NCBI GenBank assembly: GCA_027625915.1
Contig: JANTQA010000042.1
Coordinates: forward strand, 942,001-1,006,000
Direction: 5' to 3'
Origin: Anaeramoeba flamelloides
Lineage: Eukaryota; Metamonada; Anaeramoebidae
DNA: 64,000 nt
This document shows positions 49,801 to 60,833 of this stretch, one piece after another. The position numbers were made by a program, and so were the translations under genes. The number at the start of each line of letters is the position of its first letter. Position 1 is the first letter of the stretch. Under the pieces are notes generated by a model, which worked only from the letters and a program-made list of their open reading frames with translations, did not search any database and was not told where the DNA came from.

Positions 49801-50731
49801 ATCCATATGAAATAAAACTAATAAATTAATATATTTTCTTAAAAATTGAAAAACACAAATTCTTAGGAAACCATTGAGAAAATCAAGAATTTTTTTGAAC
49901 TTCTACTGATATTTGAATAATAAATATGAAACATTTTTCACTTCCTTTTCCATACTTTTCTTTTAGAAACCAAGCCCCCAAACAAAGTGTGTTTGTATTT
50001 GTGGTTACTATTTAAAAAAGGAAATGAAAATCAAGTGAAAATTTTTTATATTTATTAATCAAATATCAGGATATAAAATTGAATAAAATACTAATAGAAA
50101 TCAATATGATTTCTCAACAATCATTTCCACAGTTTCAATAAAATTTGAATAACAAGTTTTTACCAAGTGACTATCGATCTTGCTATAAAAAAAAAATTTT
50201 TGCAACTGAATGACGTTAGTAAAAAAAATTGAAAAAAAAACAAAAATGTGAAAAAATGTTTTCAATTTTGAAAAAATCCAAAATATATTTTTTTTTTAAG
50301 ATCCATGCAAACTCTTTAAACACATGTATTTCGCTAATTACAAACTGGTAGCTTTGACTGAAAAATAGTTTATATTTAAAAGGACATTTTTATATTGGTT
50401 GTATAATAATGAATTGTAAATTGTATAGCATACAAAAGACACAGGAAGTAACGGATGAAAAAAGATTTCAAACAGATCATTTATTCGAATATTGTCCATG
50501 CAAGATATGTGTAATTTTAAATATAACATTAAATCTTTATTTCTTCTATATATATATATATATATATATATATTCCAATCTATTTGTTGGTTTTTGGTTA
50601 AAATTATTCAAATAAATTATTCTTTCTCGACTAATCAGCATCAATGAAGCATAAGTAAAAAGAAAAATAGAAAAAAAAAAAAAAAAAAAAAAAATAAAAA
50701 AAAAAAAAACAAAGCATTCAAGCAAAAAGAA
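46898..50731. other. intergenic region, no gene seen
   Basis: Between the converging 3' ends of the G-alpha gene and the 831-aa gene. AT-rich with poly-A/T tracts, an (AT)n at about 50548-50573 and a poly-A run at about 50669-50709 next to the 3' end of the downstream gene. ORFs at 46983-47273 and 50338-50529 are Lys/Phe-rich and not supported. No clear TIR element recognised. Confidence 0.55.
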
Positions 50732-53227
50732 TTAATTATTAAATTCATTCCATTTTTTTATAAAATACTCGATAGAGTTTGTTATCAAGCTTCTTTCCGA
50801 AACTCGGGTGCAAACTATTCGGATTGAAGGTTGTGTCGTAGCAGAGCATGTGGCCTTTTGTGTCCATTCCAAAGAAAATATTGTTTTTTGGTTGTCATTT
50901 TTTTCAATTTTCGGCTTTGCCGAAAAGGGTATTTTATACGCTGTCTTTTTTTCAATTCCAATCATCAATTTAGATTTTCTAATTTTGATAAAGCTGGAAA
51001 TTAAAGGGTATTTTTGATTGGTTAAGATGGCGCATAAGAAATTGACACCATCGTTTTGATAAAACTCATCTAAAATTTTTTCCAGGTTTTTTTTTAATTT
51101 GACTCTGTCTATACTGTTAAGTTTTTTCAAAAATTTCTTATTTGGTGCCACTAGCGGTGGTATGATTAGTTCGGAAATTTTCACAAGATCATTACCATTT
51201 TGAACGTAGTCCATATTTTGTAGCGCGTCCCTTTTAGGAACGATTATAGGATTATGTCCTAATCTTTTTTTTGATTTTTTGGGCAAATTCGATGCTTTGA
51301 AAAAATGGCCAAGTGTCATAATTGCCAAGATGGCATCGATTTGGCTGTAAAATCTTATTGAAAAGGTTGTATTAAACAGTAGTATATGATTTACAGTGAT
51401 CTCCTTTAATGAATTCTTTTCGATTGAGATTTGGATTTGATATTGTTTAAATTTTTGCTTAAAGATTGGCTTTTTATTTTCACTATTTAATGTTAAAATT
51501 AAATATTTTGTCGATAATTCAAGTAAACCCGACAAATATTTTGATGAAAAATTTTTTGATATTTTGACTTCAAATAATGCAGAGCCTCTGATCCCGAGAT
51601 TTATTGCATCTTTATATACCTGGGTACATATTTTGTACAGATTTGGATAACCATGTTTACGTGAAAACTTTTTTGAAAAATTTGGATCATTCGATCTCCA
51701 TTTATCTAGAGTATTGATTATATAGAATATTAAATGCAAATGCCCATCTGTTTTTGGGTTTCTTTTGATTTTGGAATTTTTGGAGTCTCTCCTTGAAGAT
51801 GTTTTAAAAAGATTAATTAAATCCTTTTTTAAAAAATGGTTATGCTTACTAATTTGAAGTGGGATCTTGGGATATTCCTTTTCTCTATTTACTAAAATTT
51901 TCTTTTTATTATTTGCTTGGCCTTTTCCTCTATTTTTGCTTGTTTTCTGCTGCTGTTGTTTGGAGCGGTTCTTGTTTAAATCGCTTTTGTGTTTTTTGTT
52001 TTTTGATCTGTTTGAATCATTTTCCCCTCTATTTTTTTTTTTCTTTTTTTGTTGGTTTGCTTTGGAATTGTTAATATTAAACTTCGAATCAAAATTGGAT
52101 GAATCAGAAGAATTGGGGTTGTATTTTGTTTTATTTTTATTTTGGTTCATTTTAGATTTTGTTTTGGAAGTTGTGGAAACTTTCTTTTTGCTATCAACCT
52201 CAAAGCTTGGCCAATAATCATTATGTTTTTTTTTTTTTTTATTTTTTCTGTTTTGATTATTACTCGATAGATTATTAGAACCAGAATCTGTAGAATCAGA
52301 AAATGTTTGGTTTGACCATTCTTCTTCAGTTGAACTATTCACATCATTATTTGAATCGTCCTTAATTTCGTCAACAAAAATTTGATTTAGATCGACTTCA
52401 TCCCAACCTTTTTGATCATTTAGATTTTTTTTTTTTTGTTTTTTTGTTTTTTTTTTTGATCTCTTTGCAAATTCCGAATCTGTATTTGTTGAGTAAGTTG
52501 AACTTTCAATTGCATTTCCACTTTTGCTTTCACTCTCACTTTCACTTCCATTACCACTCCAAGTATTCTTCATTAAAGGATATCCTAATTGTTTGCTTCT
52601 TTTTTTTAACAAAGCTAATTGATTTTTCTCCTTCAAATAAAAAATGTTCTTTGTCCTTACAGTACCCGTTGTCTGAAAGGTATTTGTGGTCTTTTGGTTT
52701 GTTAAAAAAGGATTGATCCCATAAATTTCTTGGCTTTTTAATTTTTTATTTGATTTCTTTTGAACATAAAAAATACGAAGATCGTTTTCTTTTTCGTTTC
52801 TCTGTATACCATTTTGTTCATATTCAGATTTTAAATGGAAAATGGTTGATACAATCTTTTTAATTCCTACTTTGTTTGATTGGTAATATTCTTCTTTTGG
52901 AAAGTTTTTGACACGATAGTTCAGGCTTGTTAATTGAGACAAATATTCGTTTAAATTATGCTCTTGTATTTTTTCTTTGTTCTTGGTTGTAATAATTTGA
53001 TTAAATTCACATGGGAAAAGAATGTTTATTAAATTTAACAAATGTGAACAATCTGGTGAAAATGCTTCTTCTTCGGTTAAATTTATGTTATGAAATATTT
53101 TTTTCATAAAAGTTAATGCTTCTTTTTGTTTGTTTCCTTTTGATTTGCCAGATTTTTTATTACCAACCAAATTATGTGGATTGTACTTGAGACTTTGAAT
53201 CTTTTTTGTTCTTGGAATGAGAAACAT
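50732..53227 (-). CDS. 831-aa protein with CH-like N-terminus and PH-like C-terminus
   Basis: Uninterrupted frame from the ATG at 53227. Residues about 35-145 (KEALTFMKKIF, LLNLINILFPCEF, NLNEYLSQLTSLNY, KKIVSTIFHLKSEY) follow the helix pattern of a calponin-homology domain. Residues about 220-480 are Ser/Asn/Lys/Asp-rich and likely disordered. Residues about 548-648 (GLLELSTKYLILTL, FSIRFYSQIDAIL) resemble a PH-type beta barrel plus helix, and about 726-831 (GVNFLCAILTN, IFSLEWTQKATCSA, ending in helix SIEYFIKKW) could be a second PH-like fold. If right, it would link actin or microtubules to membranes; this is inference from pattern only. I do not recognise a named orthologue. The domain calls are weak; the gene itself is well supported by length and composition. 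Confidence 0.7.
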   Translation of the reverse strand: MFLIPRTKKIQSLKYNPHNLVGNKKSGKSKGNKQKEALTFMKKIFHNINLTEEEAFSPDCSHLLNLINILFPCEFNQIITTKNKEKIQEHNLNEYLSQLTSLNYRVKNFPKEEYYQSNKVGIKKIVSTIFHLKSEYEQNGIQRNEKENDLRIFYVQKKSNKKLKSQEIYGINPFLTNQKTTNTFQTTGTVRTKNIFYLKEKNQLALLKKRSKQLGYPLMKNTWSGNGSESESESKSGNAIESSTYSTNTDSEFAKRSKKKTKKQKKKNLNDQKGWDEVDLNQIFVDEIKDDSNNDVNSSTEEEWSNQTFSDSTDSGSNNLSSNNQNRKNKKKKKHNDYWPSFEVDSKKKVSTTSKTKSKMNQNKNKTKYNPNSSDSSNFDSKFNINNSKANQQKKKKKNRGENDSNRSKNKKHKSDLNKNRSKQQQQKTSKNRGKGQANNKKKILVNREKEYPKIPLQISKHNHFLKKDLINLFKTSSRRDSKNSKIKRNPKTDGHLHLIFYIINTLDKWRSNDPNFSKKFSRKHGYPNLYKICTQVYKDAINLGIRGSALFEVKISKNFSSKYLSGLLELSTKYLILTLNSENKKPIFKQKFKQYQIQISIEKNSLKEITVNHILLFNTTFSIRFYSQIDAILAIMTLGHFFKASNLPKKSKKRLGHNPIIVPKRDALQNMDYVQNGNDLVKISELIIPPLVAPNKKFLKKLNSIDRVKLKKNLEKILDEFYQNDGVNFLCAILTNQKYPLISSFIKIRKSKLMIGIEKKTAYKIPFSAKPKIEKNDNQKTIFSLEWTQKATCSATTQPSIRIVCTRVSERSLITNSIEYFIKKWNEFNN

Positions 53228-54568
53228 TCTTTAGGCTTTTTATTTCAACTAAAATTTGAGTTAGTTCTTTGGCGTGTGATTTTTAGAATTAAGAAAAATT
53301 TGTTTGAAGACAAAAAAAATAATTTTGAAAAAAATGAAAGAAGATACGTTGATTTTCATTTCTAATATTCACTCGAATTTTACAAAACTTTCAGAATATT
53401 CAAATACTTCATAAATATACAAACCTTTCAAAGACTTTAACAGGGTTTTAAACTTTGAAAATCATCATAAAAGTTCCGAGATTTATTTTACTTTTTCATC
53501 GAGACTTTTATCTCTTATATTTTCCATCTTTTTTGTGTTGTCACAAGAATCAATTTGTATGACAAATAAATTTATAAAATCAATAATTGTCTTTATAAAT
53601 TATTTTCTTAGGTGTTCTCTCAAAAATAGAATTCAAAAGTGTAAAAAGTAAGGAATTAATATTCTAAGTTTTTTTACTGAAAGTTTCATATTGTCAATAA
53701 CTATAAAACTTTTTCAATGTGACTGTTGTGGAACAGGATTCTTGTTAACAAATATGTGGTTTACAATATCAAAAAATTCCATTAAATAATAAACTCACAT
53801 TCAAACTTTTTAAAGCACACCAAAATTCAATTTTTGAAAAAACTTAATCAATAACTTCCAGAAGAAATACCAAATTAGAACCATTCAATAAATGAAAAAG
53901 TTAGTAATTGTTATAAATTACAACACTCACAAAACAAAAAATAAATAATTATGAGTACTAATAAATTATCAGTGTATTAAAAATTTTGGAGACGAGCCAA
54001 ACAAAAAAAAAATACTAGAAAATTTTTTAAAAATTCCTATTAGGAATTATTGATCGATTAAATGGCTAGATATCAACAACTAAAATATTTTAAGTTCTTC
54101 TCTTTCGAACAACTTGACTTTAACAAAAATCAATGGTTAAAAAAACAATTGATGGAACTAAAGAGGTTGCGTAATTGAAAAAATAAAATGAAAATAAAAA
54201 AACTCAAAGATGAAAAAATGATTTTGATATTTTACAAAAATCAAAATTATTACCAATTTCAATGAAATTGTATTATTGTGATTCTTTTTATTAGTTTTAA
54301 CTGTGTTAAAAATTTTGAATTTTAGTTTATTATTGGTTATTGAGTGGATTATCATTATGTTTAAGAGTCACAAAAAAAAAAAAAAAAAAAAAGTGAACGG
54401 TTTGTAAAAATTGAATTTCAAGAAAGTATTGTTTTGTTGAATTTATTTTTTTTTCAAAAAATATTACTAAAATTAATATTGAATAGGTTCAAAAAAGAGA
54501 AAAGTAAATAAAAGAAAAGAAAATAAAAAAATTATTGCAAGATGAGAAAAAACGGTTGCATTTTGATA
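53228..54568. other. intergenic region, no gene seen
   Basis: 1.3 kb between the start of the 831-aa gene and the 3' end of the V-ATPase c'' gene, both on the minus strand. It should hold the promoter of the former and the 3' UTR of the latter. Poly-A at 54371-54390. No inverted repeat or ORF of note. Confidence 0.5.
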
Positions 54569-57500
54569 CTAATAATCGAATTTTGAGAAGGAAGCATTAT
54601 TTGCTACAAGTATACCAACAATAATTGCAAAAATACCCAGCGCTGACGCGAAAATCTCGATTACCAATATCTTTACAAAAAGGGACCGATGGGCAGCATC
54701 TGCAAGTGCACACGAGGATCCAACGACACCCACACTTACACCACACGACATATTCCCAAACCCGGTAATAATCCCTGCCCAGAAAAGGGCATAACCGGAA
54801 TAATAATCTATACCTTGTGCAATGTGTTTGTGTTCTGTGTATTTTTGTTGAATGATAATTCCTAAAACTAAACCATAAATTGCAGTTGCTTCTGCAAAAA
54901 TTACACTGTTATCCCGTCCAACAAATAATTAGTATTAAAAAAGAAAGAGTGGATGATATAAAAAATATAAAATAAAAAAATATAATTAATTCAATGTTTT
55001 CAAGTTAGTTCTTTTTGTTGTTAGTTCTTCTTTTATTCAAAATCAGATTTAAGTTTTTTTTTTTTTATTTTCGTAACTTTTGTATAATCAATTTAAAACT
55101 AAAAAAAAATTGTTTTTTGTTTTTTCAAGTGATAATCAAAAGAATATTTGTTTTAAGAAAAATTATGGGTCGTCCAATTCCTTTTAATTATCCTTTCCAA
55201 TTTAGAAATTTAATTTATTTGGAATTTTGCGGGGATGGGTTTATCAAAAAGTTTTGTCAAATAAAGATGTTTTTCAAAAGTGTGTACTAAAAGTTTATGA
55301 AAGCGTCGCTCAAACTGTTTAACTCACTTATTTTAAGTAATTTGAGGATATTCATTTTAAAAAAGTGTGACAAAAAAGTTTTTTAGTTGAGCCCTTAGTA
55401 TAGCCAACAAAGTTCAAGAGTCCAATTTTCAGGGCATTATTAAAATATTTTTTGATCAGACATTTTTGAGCATGACTACGTTTGCATTTTACCAAGTTGT
55501 CTTAAAACCTTTTGATCCAATCTCGTTTTTAATTGAGAAGCCAGGTTCATCAAAATATTCACTAATTAGGATCCAAAAATCATTTTATGTGTTTTTTAAA
55601 TATGATAAATTCAAAAGAAATATTTTGATGATAGGTCAACTCAAACACCCTTATTAAGAAACGTGGGAATGAAAAAGAATTATAATCACGATTTTTGATG
55701 GTAAAAAAAAAATAACGATCATTTACAAACACTCTCAACAAACAACTCTAACTTTAAATGATCTCATTATCGATGATTTTTGACCATTGAGTTACTTGAA
55801 TTGTTCAATTGTCCTCAGAAATCATAATAATTCTTACAAAGGAATTGTGGTTTTTCTCTTTTTTTTTTTTATTTTGATTCTTTATGTTTTTTCTTGGATT
55901 GAAGTTCCCAACAACACTTTCAAGGATAGTATTTACTGGATTTAGTTTTTGAATCGAATCTCCATTATCTAATACTCAAAACAGTAAGTTTATTTTTGTG
56001 TAACAATTTTTTGTTAAAATTTATATTGTTTCTCGCAAAACTCAATTATTACCATCAATAAAAACTGGATATGGGGTACTGTTTGGAAACGGTTTTGTGG
56101 AATTTTAGATCCAAGGATCTAAATGAAAATAAAATTTGCAAAAAAGAGTTCGTAATTTTTTTATGAAATAAAAAAAATTAATTTGTTTGAAAAAAGAAAA
56201 AATGCTCTTTCTTTCTTAGGAAAGGGGTGGATTTGGAAGAATTCCATACAATGGGAAATAATCTATCAAGCTTTTATCAAATTTGTCTTTGTTTAAAAAT
56301 AACAAAAAATTATTCCAATCAAAAATTTTCAATCTTCTCCATTTTGATCTTTTAGAACACTTTTTAAACTTTTATATGAAAAGCTCATACCCCGTAAACT
56401 ATCAGACTACATTAAAAAAAGGATTGATAAAATTATCAACAAGGCGTAAGGGTTCTAAAAATTGTTTAAAAGGGAAATTTTCTCCAAAAAAACTTTTTTT
56501 CCATTCCTTTTTTTGGTTGTATGATACAAGTACACATATATAAAAATGATTTCTGAATTTTTCATGTTTTTTTGTTAAAATTGTGATTGTTTCATTAACT
56601 GTGATACTTTTCTGGTATGCACACCAATGTTCAGAAAACTTGAAAAGCTATTTGATGTATTTTAAATGACCGCAAATTCCATATATAAACCAATGAAGAT
56701 GTTTATTTGTTTGAATTGGAAATAAGTATTTTTGATTTTCTCTTGGCGTTTCTACCCCAAATCACTTCCTTTCTTTTTTAAATACAATAGAATATTACTA
56801 AAATACATCAAATAGCTTTTCAAGTTTTCTGAACATTGGTGTGCATACCAGAAAAGTATCACAGTTAATGAAACAATCACAATTTTAACAAAAAAACATG
56901 AAAAATTCAGAAATCATTTGTGCACATCAGGATCATATAAAAACTTTTTCAAAAAAAATTAAACATTTATTAATTTTACACTTTTTAATAACTTCAATTA
57001 TAATTAACACTATTGTTTAATAAAAGATCTTTGATCAAAAAATATTTTTAAAGATAGTTTTACAATTAGAGTTGAAAAATCCAATTTTCCAGGTTCTATT
57101 AATATTTTTTCAATTTAATATTAGAAAATTTGAAAAATTTTTTCTTCTAACTAAGAGGTCATTTTATTATATTTGAAAGTATTTTAAATCTAATTAATAT
57201 ATTTCTAATAGGAAATTAATTATTTGGACTATTGAAGAATTATTTGTTCTTTTAAATTGAAAAAAAATTTTTTTTTAGATTTTTTCGTTAGGTTTTCCAG
57301 GATTTAAAAGAATAGAGAAAAATCAAAGATTTTACACAATTCTTTTGAATTCTGGAAAACCTAAGCACTTGAAGGCACTTGACGGCACTCTACGGACACT
57401 TTCCGTTAGGTTTTATTTAATTTTTGAAATAAACAGATAATTTCTGGAATTTTCATTTTATTTCGAAAATTAAAAAAAAATCTAGGTACTCTACACATAT

Positions 57501-58813
57501 GAAATAGAAAACCTCGAGAAACCCTAGGACACTTCACAAATAGAACAGAAAACCTCTGAAAAACCTAGGCACTCTACGGCACTCTATGGATACTTTCAAT
57601 TTTTATCATCAGTTATTTTTTTCTCTATTTCATTTTTATATGGGAATAAAGTATTTTCAAAACTATTCGTTTTTATCTATCAAAGTAAATTTCTCCAAGT
57701 AGAATTTAACTAATATTTGTTTTCACATCCATTTAACAATTTTTACCCCAAAATAGACCTTTTTTTCTCAACTAGAGACTTTTAAAAATCGTAGTAGTAT
57801 GAAAAACAATAAATACAGCAACCTCCAGATTTTTTAAGAACTGGAATGTTGATTATATTTTGAATAAACTCAATTAATAAGCATGAAATGATAATTGTAG
57901 GAATAGGTTTTTCTAACTTTTTTTTTGAATTTTATTTTTTCATACTAGTGATGTGTAACATCCAAAATTCGGGAAACATATTCCATTTCTTTCTTTCTTA
58001 GATCTCAATGAATAATTATTTGTGAGATTTACCAACCTGGAAAAATGTCCTTAAAATGCACACGAGACTTTAAATTCCAATTGAAAACTTAGTACTTAAA
58101 CAATTAGGAACCTTTATTTGTTGTTTTTTCAAAGGTAATCGAATAATTATTTTCACAATGATCCAATTAAACTTGATTAACTAACTTACCACTTTTTAAA
58201 ACTGTGGTTAACTTTTTTTCAAGCAAACTACACATTTTTTTTGTTTGGTTTTACTTTAAATTCAAGTGGTGTTTTGTTGTAGAGTAATCACCAAAATTTA
58301 TTTTTGTTCATTTTAATTCTTTTTGAAGTGCCTTTTTTAATTCCTTTTGTAATTCCTTTTTTTATTGGAGTGAAAAATAGGTTTGGTTGAAAGCAATTGA
58401 GTCGAATTTTATGATGCTTTTTATTTTTCGACAAAACAGTTGTCCAATCGAAGAAAGTGTTGCTTCAAAATTCTTGGGAAAGAACTCATCAAGTTTGTAT
58501 GGAAAACAAAAAAGAAGAAAAAAAATAAATAATTAAAAAAAACTCTTCTGAGTTTATCAAAAAGAAAATTAGATAACAAAGAATTTCGGACAAGAAAATA
58601 GAAATGAAAAAAGGAAAACAAGTACCTAATCAAATTTTTGGTTCTAATGTGTGGTGCCCTAACAGAAGCACCAACAAGTGAAGATCCAGTAATAAAAATC
58701 CCCCAAGCTGCACCAAGTACTGAGATCCCAATTGAACAGCCCATTCCAATTGCACTAAAAAATTGTGGTTCGATATCAAAAAACCCAGTTTCTCCCAATG
58801 TTATAATTGACAT
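54569..58813 (-). CDS. ATP6V0B: V-type H+-ATPase V0 proteolipid subunit c'' (two exons)
   Basis: Exon 1 58813-58626 and exon 2 54905-54569, joined GT-AG with the split codon AG/T, giving 174 aa. Residues 18-45 (FFSAIGMGCSIGISVLGAAW) and GIFITGSSLVGASVRAPHI, then RTKNLISVIFAEATAIYG, are diagnostic of c'' (VMA16) rather than subunit c. The essential proton-carrying Glu lies in IFAEATAIYG. The second half (SCGVSVGVVGSSCALADAA, LFVKILVIEIFASALGIF) completes two further helices. It is one ring subunit in the membrane rotor that acidifies vacuoles and endosomes. Odd: yeast and human proteins (213 and 205 aa) have an extra N-terminal helix that is missing here, unless an upstream exon is undetected. 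The intron is 3.7 kb. Confidence 0.92.
55466..56470 (+). pseudogene. possible decayed protein-kinase sequence inside the V-ATPase intron
   Basis: Plus-strand fragments in different frames evoke a protein kinase in order. GSSKYSLIRI...FKYDKFKRNILMIGQLKHP (about 55530-55655) resembles the glycine loop through the REI-x-ML-x-L-x-HP region. IVLRNHNNSYKGI (about 55808-55850) resembles IVHRDIKPSNIL. FDLLEHFLNF (about 56340-56375) resembles the DLLEKLLxF of CMGC kinases. The catalytic HRD/K and DFG residues are not preserved, and frames are interrupted by stops. This may be a decayed retrocopy or chance; confidence is low. Confidence 0.25.
56545..56919. mobile_element. 375-bp near-perfect fold-back element in the V-ATPase intron
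   Basis: The left arm 56545-56672 (aatgatttctgaatttttca ... gatgtatttta) and right arm 56799-56919 (taaaatacatcaaatagctt ... tgaaaaattcagaaatcatt) are essentially identical reverse complements over more than 120 bp. The spacer of about 126 bp has no ORF. High arm identity suggests a recent insertion or arm homogenisation. Confidence 0.85.
57286..57602. mobile_element. complex fold-back element, CTAGGTTTTCC family, copy 2
   Basis: The inverse orientation matches 45595-46014: tctggaaaacctaagcactt and ggcactctacgg versus cgtagagtgcctaggtttt. Internal palindrome: aggttttccaggatttaaaa against ttcttttgaattctggaaaa. Repeated words taggcactctac, acggcactcta and cacttcacaaata suggest internal tandem structure. 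No ORF. Confidence 0.7.
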
Positions 58814-59624
58814 ATTTGTATGACGATTAATAAATCAAAATAATTAAGTAAAAAAATAGAAAAATAAAAGTGAAGAATCACAATTAAAATTTTGATATTT
58901 TATCTTTTGAAAAGAAGTTATTTCAAAGAGATCTTGGCAAAAAATCGAGTAAACAGATATAAAAATGTGTTACCCAAACTGATTCAATTGTAAATCATTT
59001 AGTTTTAAAAAACTTTTTTTTTAATCACTTTTTTCAAACAAAGCGTTATGTGAAAAAGTGTACTAAAGGATTAATTATCAAATAAGAATGAAGACATTTT
59101 AACTTTTCTGAACCAATTACATAAAGTGTCATTTTTAATTCTTTAATATCTTTTTGATTTTCTCCCATTCGAAGACACTATTTATTTGAGATTTTGTTTG
59201 TTGGCTTTATGATCTTTTATTTTCAATCTTCTTTTTTGAGATAAAAAATAATAAAGGTACAGATTGTGATTTTATCTCTCTGACATTAGTGTAAATATTG
59301 AAACTGTAATCTCTTTTTTAGAGTTTTTCTCTGTTATACATCGAATAAGTATTTAAAGAAAAAGTAGATGCCATTTGTTTTTAAATGAAAAGGTAAAAAA
59401 CAGTTTGAAGAATAAAAGAAAATTGGATTTAAGAGTTTGTTTATTCAGAAGGAAATTAAATCATTGAAATTTTTGAATATAGTACAATCAAAAAGGTAGA
59501 TCTGTTTAATTCCTGCTAAATTTAGCCTTTTAAATTCTTTCTTTTCCTGAAATAGGCAAGCTTTCAAATAGTTAGTTCGTCGAAATTTATTTTTTTGTAG
59601 ATTTTTGTATTGATAACTTTCTTT
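58814..59624. promoter_or_regulatory. divergent intergenic region between V-ATPase c'' and METTL5
   Basis: 810 bp separate two oppositely oriented start codons, so promoters for both genes must lie here. I see poly-T and poly-A tracts but no defined motif. No repeat element recognised. Confidence 0.4.
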
Positions 59625-60646
59625 ATGATCAAATTAAAGCAATTTGAATCAATTTTACAACAAGTCAAAGATTTTGAAGAGCCAAAAATTAAATATGAGC
59701 AATGTAAATTTCTCTTTTCCTAATTATGTAATTTCTTTACTTTATTATTTAAAATTTTGTTTGTTCATACATTTTTTGGTAAATAGACTGTACAAACTCA
59801 CACCTTGCTTCACATATTCTCTATAACATTGCAACAAAATTCGGCTTTGAAGAAAAAAGTGTAATTGATCTTGGGTGTGGCACAGGTAATTGATCGAAAC
59901 AATGTTCTTTCTTTTTGTTTGTTTTTGTGAATTAAGTTATTCTTTTGTTTTTTTAAAAAAACGACTATTACCAAATTGAAGGGATGTTGACAATTGGGTG
60001 TTCAATTCTTGGAGCAAATCAGATCCTTTCTGTTGAAATTGATCCAAACGCACTTGAAATTGCAAAAGAAAATATTTCTGATTTAATTTTTGAAGACTCG
60101 TCCAATTCTGAAGAAGAGGATGGCGACGAAGAAGAAGAGGATGGGGTGGAAGAGGAAGAACAAGAGCAAGAGGAAGAGGAAGAGGAAGAAGAACAAGAAC
60201 AAGAACAAGAACAAGAACAAGAACAAAAAGAAGAACAAAATAGTGAAAATGAAGAACAAAAAGTCATAAAAGAAATAATTTCACTCGATGATATAACATT
60301 GGTGGAATGTGATGTGTTCAAATTAACACAAAAAGAGATAATTGAGATTTACGGAGAAGATATAAGATTTGATTGTGCCATTTTAAATCCTCCCTTTGGA
60401 ACCAAAATAAAAGGCGTTGATGTTAAATTCGTAACTAAGGCACTTGAGTTTATAAAACCCGGTGGCTCTGTATTCTCTTTTCATAAAACAACCACAAGAA
60501 AATTTTTAATAAAGCATTTTACTAATATGGGATATAATGTAGACGTCTTATTTCAAGTCAAATTTGACTTGCCAAAATCTTATAAATTCCATAGAAAAAA
60601 AAATGTCGAAATAATGGTTGATATTCTTCATATTACAAAAAAATAA
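59625..60646 (+). CDS. METTL5: METTL5-type rRNA adenine N6-methyltransferase (three exons)
   Basis: Exons 59625-59703, 59787-59885 and 59982-60646, GT-AG and in frame, 280 aa. The start MIKLKQFESILQQV and FEEPKIKYEQY match METTL5. The SAM-binding motif I is VIDLGCGTG (52-60), followed by an acidic motif II (VEIDPNAL, 77-84). The catalytic NPPF is at 195-198 (ILNPPFGTKIKG), and the C-terminal signature DLPKSYKFHRKKNVEI (255-270) is diagnostic. The family, with TRMT112, makes m6A in the 18S rRNA decoding region in nucleus and cytoplasm. Odd: an insert of about 60 residues (about 98-156) of Glu/Gln/Asp low complexity lies between motif II and the conserved LVECDVF strand (human METTL5 is 209 aa). 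It starts after a long divergent intergenic region. Confidence 0.93.
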
Positions 60647-60833
60647 TTTCAAGTATTAATTTTGGACAAATAGATGTTAAAAATTAGAATTAGAAAATGA
60701 ATTTCTTATTTCTGAAATGGGAGTACTGGACAAAGATACTAGTTTTTTTTTAAAGAGATTGAATTCAATAATAAATTATCTTTTACATTTCATAAAATGA
60801 TTTATTATTTTTTTTCGACTGTTTAGTAACACC

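Larger units (their letters stand above)
54906..58625 (-). other. giant intron of the V-ATPase c'' gene (3720 bp)
   Basis: Donor GTACTT after RTKNLI and acceptor before SVIFAEA. It contains plus-strand kinase-like fragments (about 55460-56470), a perfect fold-back (56545-56919), a CTAGGTTTTCC-family element (57286-57602), and at about 58100-58190 a fragment resembling the dispersed repeat at about 26110. Confidence 0.9.

Noticed and set aside
50669-50709. Poly-A run as a retrotransposon tail
   Set aside because: It adjoins the 3' end of a minus-strand gene, no LINE or SINE body or target duplication is visible, and A-runs are everywhere here.
58638-58823. Plus-strand ORF opposite V-ATPase exon 1
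   Set aside because: Shadow of the well-supported minus-strand exon.
60019-60321. Poly-Ser/Cys ORF on the minus strand
   Set aside because: Antisense shadow of the Glu/Gln insert in METTL5.
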